A stretch of 64,000 nucleotides of DNA from Portunus trituberculatus (taxonomy: Eukaryota; Arthropoda; Malacostraca; Decapoda; Portunidae), in assembly GCF_017591435.1 (NCBI RefSeq), contig NC_059268.1, positions 13,765,184 to 13,829,183 on the forward strand. The letters run 5' to 3'. Of the stretch, positions 48,705 to 62,700 are shown piece after piece. Numbering within the stretch: the first letter of the stretch is position 1; every line of letters begins with the position of its first letter. A model generated the notes under the pieces. That model had not been told where the DNA came from. It saw only the letters and a list, made by a program, of their open reading frames with translations, and ran no database searches. The translations under genes were made by a program, and so were the position numbers.

Positions 48705-49550
48705 CAGCCACAGAACGCCTCACTTCTCGTCATTCTAAGGTTTCTGATTGGGGCAGAGAAAACTTAGTAATGCTGAATGACTCGAAAACTCAGTTCTTCC
48801 ATCAATCAACTCGACACAACATTCCAGACAACTATCCCCTCTTCTTTAATGACACTGAGCTGTTCCCCTCTTCTACACTGAATTACATTGAATTTGTTCA
48901 TAATCTAAGCTGGAAACCTCACTTCTCATCTCATGCTAAAACAGCTTCTATAAAGTTAGACGTTCTGAGGGGTCTGCTCCAGTTTCTCCCGCCCCTTCAA
49001 CTGCAAACTTTGTAAAAGGGCCTTATCCGTCCTTGTATGAAGTACTCTTTGCATATTTGAGGGGGTTCCACTCATACAGCTTTATTAGATAGGGTGGAAT
49101 CAAAAATCATCTCATCAACTCCTCTCCTTTGACTGATTGTCTTGAGCCTCTTTCTCACCGCTGGAATGTTATATCTCTTTCTATATTCTACCGCTATTTT
49201 CATGTTAACTGCTCTTCTGGTATTGCTAACTGGATGCCTCCCTTCTTCCTGCGGCCTCACTGCTCAAGGTTTTCTTCTTCTCGCTCCTATTCTCTCCAAC
49301 TCTCTAATGCAAGAGTTAACCAGAACTCATAATCATTCATACCTTTCTCTGGTAAATTCTGAACTCCTCCCTGCCTGCTTCTGTATTTCCATCTTCCCGC
49401 GACTTCACTTCCCTTAAGAGAAAGGTTTCAAGACATTTGTCACTTTCTCTCGGCTGATTCTGCCGACCTGTAGGGGACTGGAAATTAAGTGGGCCCTTTT
49501 CTTTGTTTTTTGTTGCTCTTGGCCAGTTTCCCCTCTTATATAAAAAATCT
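48705..49550 (+). pseudogene. Decayed 3' end of a non-LTR retrotransposon (reverse transcriptase C-terminal region)
   Basis: Reading frame 2 (48708-49015) gives SDWGRENLVMLNDSKTQFF, then PLFFNDTEL and NLSWKPHFSSHAKTASIKL, the region just after the catalytic part of non-LTR reverse transcriptases (Jockey/CR1-like order: SDWGxxNLxxxNxSKTQ, then LSWKPH, then KTAxxKLxVLR). The frame is then broken; around 49129-49332 frame 1 reads CLEPLSHRWNVISLSIFYRYF and NARVNQNS, the usual continuation. Stops and at least one frameshift make it non-functional. No catalytic (F/Y)xDD motif or endonuclease is visible upstream, so this is a 5'-truncated copy. It ends with a pyrimidine-rich 3' tail including CTCTTGGCCAGTTTCCCC. 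Confidence 0.8.
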
Positions 49551-50139
49551 TATTTTTTCCATCTTCCTTACTTGGCTTACAATTTGATATCCTTATTGTC
49601 TAGCGCATTCTCTTCTTATCTAGACTATTTTCAGAGGCCACTAATTAGATCAATTGTGTTCCTGTAAGTGCTTTTCCTGTTGATGATGGAGATTCTTTGT
49701 TAAAGTCTCATTAAAATCTTGAAAACAATCTTGAAAGCCCTAAACAACTTCCACTCTGTACTGTTAACTGCAAGACAACGAAATTTTAGGAGCACCGTAT
49801 CGTGAGTTATGTCTCAGTCTGTCCCTGAATATTTAGAGTCCGTGCAGTGTTGAGTCTAGTTTTTCTATTTATCCTTTTATAGTGACCAGTTTCCTTTCCG
49901 ATCTTTATCCCCATCTTTTCACGGTCCACCATAACCCGGCACTCACTCACATCACTCACATGTTCTACAAAGTATGTGTGTTGTATCAAGGTTCTTCGCT
50001 CCCCGGTATGCCCACGTACAATATTCTTTCTTTCTATATAAAAGTCTACATATTAATCTTAGTGGAGCCGCATCTCTTGTCCCTTTCATTCTTCCCCCTG
50101 TGTAGCCCACGTTATCCTCCTTTCTCTCCACTCCCACCC

Positions 50140-50534
<395 letters not shown>

Positions 50535-51264
50535 CCACAGATTGCACAAGGCAGTTTAATTCACTAAATGTATACTCAAAGTGTGTCGAGACATAATTCA
50601 CAGAGAAGTGATATGTTTCTTTGTGGAATCAAGTTTTATTCAGTAGAAGCATTTTTCCTTAACTTCGCGGAGAGGTAATTGAATATAGCAACTGTATTTC
50701 CCCTGAGAAAACAACTTTATCCTTACCCTGTCAACACTGCGTAAGAAATGGAAGTTTTTAGCAAGTTTGTGTGTTTCCTTCAAATTTACAAGCTTCCTGC
50801 CGGGCAAACTCCACACAGTACTGCTATACGCATATCACAAGAACACAAGCACTGACCAAAGTTTTTATCCTCACATCAGTAAACTTGAAAACAGAATATC
50901 AGCGCCTCACTCCCCCCGTCCTGCTGACAAGTGAATGATGCAGCGCTGGGTCGCCTCATAGAACTGTGCTGTCCTTCTCCTTCCTCTTCTCGATTCTTGA
51001 GTCTCATCTCTCGTAGGTGGAATAATAATCTATGTTCTGTTTTAATACCACGTAGTCTGTAGTAACCACTTTGATGTGTTTATACCTTTTCCTAGCGGCG
51101 CCGGAGCATAGCACTGTTTGGTAGTGGTCACACTCTCATTCTGCCGTGCGCTCATTCTGTTGTTTTGGCCGCTGTTTGGGCTGCAGTTTTATTTCAAATG
51201 TAGAAAAGAAAAGGCGGACGTTGCAAAAGTAGTGTAACGTTTACCATACACAAAGAATTTGATT

Positions 51265-51477
51265 TTAACCCCTTGAATACCATGACGCATTTCCATATTC
51301 ATTCTGCTTACTTTTTGGTGATTTTATACAGCTTCCGAAACTCATGTGGGGATTAAAAATAGTGAAGACTGTGGCTATTAATCTTCTGACCTCCATAGAC
51401 CCTACCTAATGTATAAATAAAATTGCCTAATCATACCCAAAATTCAAAGTAAAAATGCGTCCCAGTACTAAACTTAT
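51265..51477 (+). mobile_element. TTAA-flanked MITE, copy 6 (piggyBac-like), 3' end mutated
   Basis: It begins TTAACCCCTTGAATACC. The far end reads CCCAGTACTAAACTTATT, where TTAA has become TTAT and the terminal repeat has changed. It is about 213 bp, in the orientation of copy 1. Confidence 0.75.
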
Positions 51478-51576
51478 TCAAACATTCCATTCACCTCATA
51501 GCTTTTCACTTAGAACATGTTAAATTCCCAATGAGAGGAGGCGTGCAATGTCGCAGTTTTCTGTTCGATGACGTCA

Positions 51577-51920
51577 CAGTGGTTCCTAAACTGGAAATTT
51601 CCCCCTGGGGGAAATTTGAAGCTGCCAGGGGGAAATAATTACACTACCTACTAACTAAAAAAATTTCAAAGTCAAATCAAAAGTCCTTTTATTTGTTACT
51701 AACCGCTCTCTATGGCTATGTTTACTTGTTACTAACTGCTCTCTATCCACTTTACTCTGTAACTATAAGTTTATCAGTATATTTGTACATTTGAAAAATA
51801 AATTAGTAAATAGTCTCAGTGTGTTTTAACTGCTCTTTCTCTCATACACATGAAGGGGGAAATCTGGATGGTTGAACTGGCTGCAGGGAGAAATGACGGA
51901 AAAAGGTTTGGGAACCACTG
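51577..51920. mobile_element. hAT-type MITE (344 bp)
   Basis: The termini are CAGTGGTTCCTAAACT and AGGTTTGGGAACCACTG, a ~17-bp inverted repeat with one mismatch and the hallmark CAGTGGTTC start of many hAT elements. GGGGGAAAT recurs subterminally at 51607, 51628 and 51855. A ~33-bp internal tandem duplication (TTGTTACTAAC...CTCTCTAT) spans about 51690-51755. There is no coding capacity. The 8-bp flanks (TGACGTCA and ACCTAGGA) do not match as a target-site duplication, so one flank has been altered or the insertion is old. Confidence 0.85.
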
Positions 51921-51934
51921 ACCTAGGAAATTAG

Positions 51935-52145
51935 TTTTTTCTTATTTATACCATGTGTGAGAATTTATGGGCTAAAGGGAATACTTTCTGGGGTACCTCC
52001 TATCTCAAAGCCCACCCGCTAGGAAACCGTTGCCCCGAGTGAGGAAGCCCAAGCTACACTCGGACCGTGGACAGGATTCAAACCCGTGCGATTGGAGACC
52101 CCTCGGACCACAAAGCACGCATGTTTCCACTGTACCACGGCGGTA
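51935..52145 (-). mobile_element. tRNA-derived SINE, family A, copy 3
   Basis: Same head and body as copy 2, with B box GGGTTTGAATCC and tail ATGGTATAAATAAG on the minus strand. It starts only 15 bp beyond the hAT MITE, in a cluster of three unrelated elements. Confidence 0.87.
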
Positions 52146-52476
52146 TACACTATTACAATACCAATTACCTGAAAAGTTTGTTGCATAGAAAGTTTTCTCT
52201 TGTAAGAATGTACGAATGGAGGGGAAAAGATGTTTGTGAATTCAGTTGCCTTTGCTTTGTTTCATTGAGTTCAGACTGCCATATCTAAGTGGCGAGATAC
52301 TGCTGAGTCATACGGTAACAATTGAAATAGTAAACTTTGAATAAGAGATGAATTATGAAGAGAAATGTACGAAAACAGAGACGTGTAACAGACGCTGGGA
52401 CTTCAGAGAGAGAGAGAGAGAGAGCTTTCAGGAGTTGAAGTCAAAGGTTTTACGTAACATTGAGTGACCTTAGCAA

Positions 52477-52633
<157 letters not shown>

Positions 52634-52719
52634 GGGCCTCGCCATAATTGACTCCACACATTTTCGTGGCTGTTCTATCGTTCTGTATTGCACGAATTCA
52701 CCGAAACATTTCAGTTTTG

Positions 52720-52870
<151 letters not shown>

Positions 52871-53611
52871 GCTCCAGTGTCTGTTTTTTCTATATTGTCT
52901 TGCTTTTCTATGACTGTGAAATGTTTTGCTTTTTTTTATTATATTACTCATCGGTAAGAATGTTTTTCACTATCAGATGCCGTGAAATTTGAAACATAAT
53001 CTCATTTCTATATTAATTCACCACTTGTCCTTCCTTTTCATGCCAAGTGAGTTATCGTTGTCTTGTCTCCACTTCAAAAGATAAGATGTTTGCCAATTCT
53101 TATGTTGTTTTTCCTGCCTTATCGTATATTGTTTTCTCTCCTTTTTCTCTTCGTCATTGCGAGAGAAAGAAAAACACTAATCAGATCAAAATTTTCCTCT
53201 CTTCCTTTTTTCCTGGCATAAACTGGAAAGAGAAGCATTGGGCTAGATATATTACAGTGAAGGCATTATCTTTCCCCACCAAACCCGCTGTACGTTCCCT
53301 AAGATGCTTTGTCTCTTCCCTCTTCCCTCCACCATCCTCTCACTCTCTCCCCCTCACGTCTTCCTCCACCTCCTAGTTTCGACCCTCCCTCGGTATCATC
53401 AGCGCTGACGTGCAATAACGCAACGATCCATATATTTGCTGAGTATTAGCTGAGTCAGGCGCTGTGGAAGGAGGTGAAGGAGGGAAAGAGCAAGGAGTGG
53501 GTGGCTGCCTTGCCTGAAGTGGCGGACCAAGGTGTGGAGGAGCAAGTGCAGGATGTTGGAGGAAAGAGGAACACAAAATATTTTCAGAGACGTCTTGACA
53601 ATAAGAAACAT

Positions 53612-53860
<249 letters not shown>

Positions 53861-54765
53861 TGGTAATGAGTTTTAGTTGCTCGAATAAAAGTTTGCTTTA
53901 ATGGAGTCCTTAAACAAAGCTGTTCTTGCCACCCACCCAAGGCCCAGGCACCGCCACCGGCAGCAGCAGCAGCACCAGGCGAGGGTTTCCCAGCACCTCG
54001 TCCTTTCTCTCCCTCCCCACCAATCGGAATGCATAAAAAAGTCAACCTCTTTTACTGGAAATCGGAAAAGTAGTACTGTACCCTTTAAAATTCTTAACGA
54101 AATTTAATTATCTGTATATACAAGAAAGTCGAAACACACTAAAAAACATAATCTCTTATTTAGAATCGAAAGGCAGCTTTTGGATCTCTTAAAAGAGCAA
54201 ACGAATCAAGGAATCAATTTTCTAGATAAACGTCGAGAGGTAAAGATGCGATCCAAGCCGATTGAAGTGTAGGAAAAAGAAAACTCTCTTACCCTTCAAT
54301 CGAAAAACACAGTACTGAATCCCATAAAATAATATTACCAAGTGATCACGACGTCAAATATACATGGAATATTATAACTACTTGCTAGACCGTTTGAAAT
54401 GCATAAAAGAGACAATAACCTCAACACAGGATCCCAGACACAGCATTGGATCCTTTAAAGACAACATCCAATCACATAAACGAACGAAAGATGAGTAGTA
54501 AAACGTAAAGAAGAAAAATAATCAACGTGTTAACTGTATTTGATGACTTCCTTATTATGTTCTTTCATCTCAGCCCTCTCCTCTTCCTGCCTTTTGTTCT
54601 CCACCTTGTTCCCCTTCCTGTTCCTTCTCCCCCTTCTCTACCTGGACTCGGTATTAGCCTGCGGGCCGCCTCTCTCCCCTCATTGTCTCTATCCACATCA
54701 GGTAACACTGCAGCGTCTGGGAGTGACACTTGCCCAGATTAAAGGCCACTTCTATCCCCCTCTTC

Positions 54766-54887
54766 TCCTCCTCCTCCTCCTCCTCCTCCTCCTCCTCCTC
54801 TCCTTTTCCTTCGTTCCTTCCTTCCTCTGTCTCCTTCATCCTCCATCTCCGCCTCCTGGTTTCTTTTCTTTTCTTTTCTTTTTTGCT

Positions 54888-54946
<59 letters not shown>
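54766..54946. repeat. (CCT)n at 54766-54801 and (CT)n at 54890-54946
   Basis: Both pyrimidine on the + strand, with imperfect CT/TTCTTTT-rich sequence between. Confidence 0.96.
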
Positions 54947-54948
<2 letters not shown>

Positions 54949-55124
54949 CTCTGTTTTTACGTCTTTCTTATTTTTGATATCCTTCAGCGTTTACTTTGTT
55001 TTGTTTGGCATTACCTTTATTAACGAATGTGTTTCTCTAAATCTTTACCTTCTCTTTAACAGATTTGTCTTTTATTATGCAGCATCTCAGATTGGTGCTC
55101 TTTAATTATTGTTTTTCCCATCCC

Positions 55125-55125
<1 letters not shown>

Positions 55126-55205
<80 letters not shown>
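55126..55205. repeat. (CA)n, first arm of an inverted CA/GT pair
   Basis: 80 bp, with (GT)n at 55329-55383 as the complementary arm 123 bp away. Confidence 0.98.
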
Positions 55206-55208
<3 letters not shown>

Positions 55209-55324
55209 ACTCAGATATCTGCTATTCACACTCCTGCCTGTAGTGTTATTTTGCACATTTTGCAGAACGAAAAAAAAAAAAAAATCGTACATACAAATTC
55301 AATATACATTTTTTTGTGTTTGTT

Positions 55325-55328
<4 letters not shown>

Positions 55329-55383
<55 letters not shown>
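55329..55383. repeat. (GT)n, second arm of the CA/GT pair
   Basis: 55 bp. Confidence 0.98.
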
Positions 55384-55384
<1 letters not shown>

Positions 55385-55558
55385 GCATGTCACCGCCAGG
55401 ACAAGCCATCATCTAGCGAGTTGTTGAAAATGAAAGCTTAACATTTTTGCGACAACCCGTTTTTTCAATTACATTTCTTGATTGGGTAACTTCACTCTCG
55501 AAGGGAAATCTGGTTGTCCTTAATTACTTCATTAAAGTCACGGCCATTTGAGTGATGT

Positions 55559-55710
<152 letters not shown>

Positions 55711-55842
55711 AATGTCCAAGGGTATTTTTTCTCCCACATTTCCAGTTGTTAAAATACCTCGCCTGGTGGTGGCTGGCAAAATTAACTTAAAAATACTGCA
55801 CGGAAGCAGGAGTGGTCTTCCCTAACTTGGATGGTGAAGTGG

Positions 55843-55879
<37 letters not shown>

Positions 55880-57090
55880 CCAGACAGGCAAAATGATTTT
55901 CAGATAGGTAAAGACTAAGGAATTGACAGACAGACACACGAAAAAACGATCATATAAACGCACCGTGACAGAAAGAAAAGAACAATTATCCTTCACTTTA
56001 TTCTGTATCACCTTTGAAATTAAGATGTGAGAGAGTAAGAGAGAAAAAATAATAATAACTGGATGATACAAGCAGGAAATTCCCAGATCAGAATTCTACA
56101 CCTACTTCCACTTTTGTTTTATTTTTTTGTCACGTTCATTTTAGACGCGTACATAATGCTGACGGTTTCAATTTCCGATGTTGAGCTGTGTGCGGATGTG
56201 CTGCGGGCGTTGGTGTGGCTAATGCTCCTTTGTATACCCTCTCTGTGCTGGGGTGTGTCGGGTGTGGTGGGAGTCGGTATCGCTTAGGTGGTGCTGGTGG
56301 TAGTGGGTAGTAGTGGTGGTGTTCAGATGCTTTGATGTGTTGGCTGTGAAAAAAGAGGAGCATTACAGAAACAGCTTAATGTCTTTCAGTATTAGTGGAG
56401 CCTGATTTGCTGTACGTCACTGAGTTAGGAGTTTTAATGCTAGTAGTAATTGCTGTTGTCGTTATTGTTGTATAAAATTGCAGTAGGTTTAGTAAGTGAA
56501 GAGTGTCCAGAAAGTCGATTTTTTTACTCCATTACCTCCGCATGACGCCAGATTGATAAACTAGTCATAAGTTAAGCTCCACTAGCCCGTGTGAGTCCAT
56601 CAATCCTCCTAATGATGGTTTTTGCCACACTCGCGTGCCGTAATGGTAGCAAAGAGTGTAAGAGTGTATAGTCCAAGGTAACTAGATTATTAGGAGTAAA
56701 AACCATTATATGCATGCGTCACCAGTGTTTGAGTGAGTAATACACGATATTTTTACCCATTAATCATTACCATCATCTTAGCACTTTTTAATACAGGTCT
56801 ATTGAAACGGTCTTCCTGCTTCTCACTCACTGCTTCCTTATTGCATGAGAAACACCACTTAATAAAAACAATGTGTTATTACTTTCATAGACTCCTTAGA
56901 TAATGTATTGTTCTTGGTGACAAATGGATACTTCTTTTTTTCAATGTCCGTGTCAATTTTCTAGACTTACAGTTCCCCGTGCAGTGGTGCGTTGTCTCGT
57001 GCCTCCAAGCAGCGAGTTACTATGTCCCCAAACAGTCTCGTAGGGAAACTAGATATGCTACTGTTTGTCATCCTGCGTAATCCCGTGTAA

Positions 57091-57331
57091 TCCTCCTCCT
57101 CCTCCTCCTCCTCCTCCTCCTCCTCCTCCTCCTCCTCCTCCTCCTCCTCTCCTTCGCCTCGCTCTTACACCACGTCTTACTTTTACAGCATCGAATTACG
57201 AAGAGAGACTTAAAGATTATATTGTCTTGTTAACGATAAACTTTCTCTCGCTTCTTCTCGTGTGCCTCCTTCGTATATGCACACTCCGTACTTCCTTCCT
57301 TCCTTCCTTCCTTCCTTCCTTCCTTCCTTCT
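57091..57331. repeat. (TCC)n at 57091-57149 and (TTCC)n at 57294-57331
   Basis: Both pyrimidine on the + strand. Confidence 0.96.
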
Positions 57332-57649
57332 TTCTTGACTTGCCTGGCTCCCTGTCTTCTTGTCTGTCTGTCTGCCTGCCTCTCCTGATGCTGCCGTAGT
57401 TCTAAATTCATATCGGCTACTTATACCTTATTTTTTGTGCGTGTAGAATTGTATCCCTTGTCATTTATAAGAAGAGTTTTTTTCCATGGCTCCATAAAGG
57501 GTTTGATAGTGTTTGCTTGTGGTTCTTGTCTTTTTTTTTCATTATTGATCTCGGTTTTTTTTTTCTTCGCTTTTTTGTTGGTCTTTTTTTCTTTTTATCT
57601 TTCCTTGTCTTGTTTTTATGTTCTTTTTGTTTCTCTCTACCTCCTACTT

Positions 57650-58085
<436 letters not shown>

Positions 58086-58583
58086 TCCTTATTCCCGTTA
58101 ACTTTGCTCTTCAATTCACATGTAAAATTCAAGGTACCGGAAATGTCGCGTGATAAGTGGTAGTTCCGCCTCCGTATATCACTGGCGATGGATTTCAGCA
58201 CGTGTCACTCCTAGGCAGTGTAATAATTATTGTGGGGCGACAGAGGGAAGAATACTTAAGCACCCCAGTTGGTAGGAGAGTACATACAGGGCGGTGACGG
58301 GAGACTCTTGTAAACTGCATGAGACCTTAAGATTTCTCGGTTGCGTGTGTGTAGGTAAAATTTGGTTGTGGTGGTGGTGGTGGTGGTGAGAAAAGAGGAA
58401 AATTTTAATGTTTCTTTCTTTTTTATTCTTTTTCTATCTTTCCGGAATATTAGGAATTATAACATATGGCATGATTTTTTTTTTTCTTTTTTCTACTGGC
58501 GTATTTTGTAATTAGTTTATTTTGAAGGTGTTAGTTAAGTTAGATGTGTGTTTTACTTTGTTTTCTATTAATATATACTGTCT

Positions 58584-58745
58584 CCTCTTCTTCCTCCTCC
58601 TCCTCCTCCTCCTCCTCCTTCTCCTTGTCAATCTCTTTTTCCTATTCCTTCTCCTTTGTTTCAGATTTTTTTGCTCCTTCATATCTTTCATCGCATTTTC
58701 CTCCTCCTCCTCCTCCTCCTCCTCCTCCTCCTCCTCCTCCTACTC
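58584..58745. repeat. Two (CCT)n arrays
   Basis: CCT at about 58584-58620 and about 58699-58745, separated by pyrimidine-rich sequence. Confidence 0.96.
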
Positions 58746-59125
58746 CAGTTCCTTAACATTCATCATATTTGTGAGATAAATAAACAAGGAAACTGATTAA
58801 TACAAATAGATAAATTCGATCGATAGGAAAGACTGAAAATCGAGAGATAACATACGCAGATAGGCAGTAAATAAATGAAAGACAGATAAGGCAGTTAATT
58901 AAATATAGAGAAAGGAGGAAAGTGAGGGAAATGGGCGTCAGATGCACTAATAACCTGTAGCAAATAGCAGTGCGATGGATCACACGTTAGTAGTCAAGGG
59001 CGCGGGAATTACTTACGGCAGTGAAAGGCGCTCCTCGTCTATCATGCAGCTCCGAATTTGATCCTTAATAACGTGCTGGGAAAGAAGACCGCTCTAACAT
59101 TTCCGATATGTGGAGGTGATAAAGC

Positions 59126-59126
<1 letters not shown>

Positions 59127-59219
<93 letters not shown>
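59127..59219. repeat. (CT)n microsatellite upstream of the 59263 candidate micro-exon
   Basis: 93 bp, ending about 43 nt before the candidate acceptor. Confidence 0.98.
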
Positions 59220-59221
<2 letters not shown>

Positions 59222-59262
59222 CATGTTTTTCCTATAATTAACGTTATTTTTTCTTTTTCCAG

Positions 59263-59302
59263 GTATGTTGATCTTTTCTATGATTCTGCTCAACTGAACA
59301 AG
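59263..59302 (+). other. Candidate 40-nt micro-exon, phase-compatible with the FN3 exon
   Basis: A pyrimidine tract (TTTTTTCTTTTTCCAG) ends at 59262 and a donor-like AAG|GTAAGA lies at 59303. The FN3 exon ends with two codon bases (AG). The first base here (G) would complete Arg, and the remaining 39 nt read YVDLFYDSAQLNK without a stop, ending in phase 0. The intron would be about 19 kb. The peptide does not obviously continue an FN3 domain, which argues against it. It resembles 3691-3723 in its first ~30 bases and in its placement behind a (CT)n array. Confidence 0.25.
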
Positions 59303-59314
59303 GTAAGAGTGCTT

Positions 59315-59720
59315 GGTGATGGTGAGGTGAGGGTGAGGAGATGGTGAGTCTAGCTGTGGTATTGTGTCATCAGAGGTTGTGGTGGTAGTGTTTGTGATGT
59401 CTCAGTGATGGTGATGTGGTGAGTGTGGTGGTAGTAGTGGTGATGGTATTATCAGAAGTGATGGTGACAGCGCTTGTGATGACAGAGATAAAGGTAGTGA
59501 CATAGGTACCAGTGATGAGTTTTGCTTGCGTTTTGACAGATTGTGATGATGGTGGTAGTGATGACAGTGACGGCTGAGTACAACATTGCTAGTAGTGATG
59601 AGCTGCACAAGTCATAGCCACGAAAATAATTGGGTTTGGGTTTTAGTGATGTCGACAGTGAGTGGTAGTGCCCTGACACGGATAGTAATGATGAGTCCAC
59701 GATGGTGATGCCTTGATGGG
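59315..59720. repeat. Degenerate GTGATG/GGTGAT-rich stretch
   Basis: Many imperfect copies of GGTGAT and GTAGTGATG on the + strand, without a fixed period. Confidence 0.75.
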
Positions 59721-59724
59721 TCGC

Positions 59725-62700
59725 AGCGGCAGGTAGTGATAGCAGGCTGGGATGCTGGTTGTGGTGACGGGCGGGCGGCAGCGTTAGCGGCGGCGGCGTC
59801 ACCGTAGTGCGTGCAGGGATGGGCAAACGACGTTGTAAAGTCAGCCGACAAGGGCCAGGCAGGCATTGTGACCTGAAATACGGGAAACATTCCTGTGATA
59901 GCCCCACCTTTCAGTAGCTCTTCCCCGGCCCCGTGTAAGTGATCATGGGCCTCCATTTTACCCAACAACTGAGTTAGCCACGCTCCATTTCTGCCTCACC
60001 ATCGATGATCAAGACGCCATCCTGCCGCCCTACCACAGACGCCGCTCACAATCCAGACACCCACGCGATGATGCCACCAATCTCTCCCTCCCTCCGTCCT
60101 TTGCTCGCAGACACCAGGGCCCGTGCTGATGGCGATGGATGGGAGGTGTTGTTTGTTGTAGCTTCAGCGATAGATGTGCGGTGTTTTCTCCTGCGCCATT
60201 TGTTCGAAATTGGTGTAATTTTAGCGATACGTTATATTAGGTAAGGTTAGAAGCTGTTCTTTTGCGTTCTACTTAATGCAAATGTTATAATCGTTTTAGT
60301 GATTGATGAAAAATATTTGCTTCCCATTTATTGAGAATATTAGGCATGTAATCATTATTATTCACCTATTGTATTCACATATGCCCGGTGTGTTATGGCT
60401 GCATACGCGTTTTACTTTGCGGGGAAGAGCGAATATGCGTACAGGACGACAAAGAAACGCTAAAAGGCGGAACAAGAGGAGTAGTTAGAAGATCAGAACA
60501 CCAATCGTTGTGAACTAAAATCACCAAACAATGGACAAAAATAAAAGGAAAGGCGGAGATGAAAACTTTTATGCAGCACTGAACTGGATGATGATCACGA
60601 CGCCTCTTGCTAATAAAACTGATAAAACTCCTTAATTAGGCATTACATTTTTAGACACTTTTTTTCTGTTTTTCGATTAATCAGCGTTTCCTGCTCATCG
60701 AAAAGAGAGGATAATGCTCAGGCCGTTGTTAGTGGCGGCGTGAGTTATTAAAGCACTGGGCGTCACTGAGTTTCTGCTTCCGTGGCTAACATAAAGGACG
60801 CGCCTTGATGTAAGGGCCCCATCTCTCCTAACCATCCAAGCCCCATTCCTCTTTTTTCCCTGTCTCTCCCGCTTTCTCCAAATCGAGATCCCATCCCCAT
60901 AAACTCCAGTCTCCTCGCTACTACCATTATGAGAGTTGAATAATCCAGTTTCATGTGAATTGCTGAGCGAAGCACCGGCGGCTCTTTCCTCAGAAGCTCC
61001 GGGTCGTAAGGTCGCCACGCTTCTGAGGACGCAGTTTCAAACGATTCGGCGCCGTACATTTACTATTTTAGAGTTTAGAACAAGGTACTGGAGTTCTCAA
61101 GAGTGTTTTTATTGATGTTTTTATGTGTCCTTGTCATAGAAAAAAAAATAGCTGTTTTGTTGCTACATGAGAAAATATAGTGACGCAGTTTCAAACCATT
61201 CGGCGCCGTACCCTCACTATTTAAGGTTTAGAACAAGGTATTGGAGTTCTCAAGAGTGTTTTATTGATGTTTTCATGTGTCCTTGCCATAAAAAAGAAAA
61301 ATTAGCTGTTTTGTTGCTACATGAGAAAATTAATGATGCAGTTTCAAACGAATCGCCTTACCTTCACTGTTTTAGGGCTCGAAACAAGGAAATGGAGTTT
61401 TCAAGAGTGTTTTATTGATGTTTTTATGTGTCCCTGTCATAAGAGAGAGAAATTAACTTTCGTTCCTACATGAAAAAAATCAGTGAATCATTGAGTTGAA
61501 AAAAAATGTAGGTCAGTTTAGTTTCGGCGTTGTCTCGATACTCTTCCCGAAGCAGTTCACGTCACAGGATGAGAGAAAAAACAGACACACAAACAGACAG
61601 ATATAGTTTAAAAGTGGAAGGGATGAAAGAGTAAAGCTGTTGTTTAACTTCTGCGTTAGTTAGGTGGACAGAATAAAGGTGTAAATAAATAGAAAGCCGT
61701 ATTCTCCGATTTCAACTTACATGTTACATCATCAATAAAAAAATAAAAAAAAAAACACCAAAACTCGACTATGTGTAACCCATTTGAAAATAAATCTTAG
61801 TACAGTAAATGCGGTCCGAGTCACCATGTACCGGGGAACCATACTCAAGAGCGGTTTGCAAGGCGAGACTAGAGACGCCCACGTATTCCTTGCATTCATT
61901 ATACATGCGTAAGACAAGCCGGTGAAGAATACAGCAGTACAGTCACATACTCTAATTTACACACGCGCCGCACCTACGTCTCATTAGTGGCGTGAGTTTC
62001 AGATTAGTAAGGTTGGACGTGAGGTTATAATATAAGCACACGGCGGCTCCCGAGAACTGTGGAGCACAGACCTCGCCGCCTCGTCTCTCCCTGCGCGGCG
62101 TGGTGACAGCAGCTTATTTCCTAACTGCGTCTCTCTGCTAATTAGAAGCTCGAGGAAACATGCAACGTTCATAGCACAGAGGTGAAGTGATATATTTATG
62201 AAATGTGTGGCACCGAGTGAGTGCAGACCGTGTCGTTAAGGAAGAAAATAGAAAAACATTAAGTAGGAATTGCCTATAGTGGCTCCGATATAATAAAGCA
62301 TTTTACTTTGGCGTACTTATAAATGCTTCCTCGTATCCATCGAGTGCAAGTCTCTCAAATGTACCGTCTTTTTAGGAGAAGCTTTTATTTTTAACATGCT
62401 GATAACTTTAACTTTGTTGTTATTTAGTTATTACATTTTACTATCAACAATATCACGTCGACTTATATGAAGTTGTCAGTGAAATTGTGCAGGGAAGACC
62501 CACTCTTGTAATAAGCTGCACAGAATCCTTTTATATACTGACCCAACAAAGCAAAATAGTTTTCAGGACATAATTGTTATTTTCGTCTCATTCATTAAGT
62601 CGACGTTCATGAAATGGCCTATGAATTAATACCATGATGCCTTTTAGTGTTTCCTTTCTGTGGTGAAACATTTTTCATACATTAACGCAACTCGACGACA

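Noticed and set aside
59612..59968. 118-codon minus-strand frame
   Set aside because: It overlaps a degenerate GATG/GGTG region, its residues follow the repeat, and it shows no domain.
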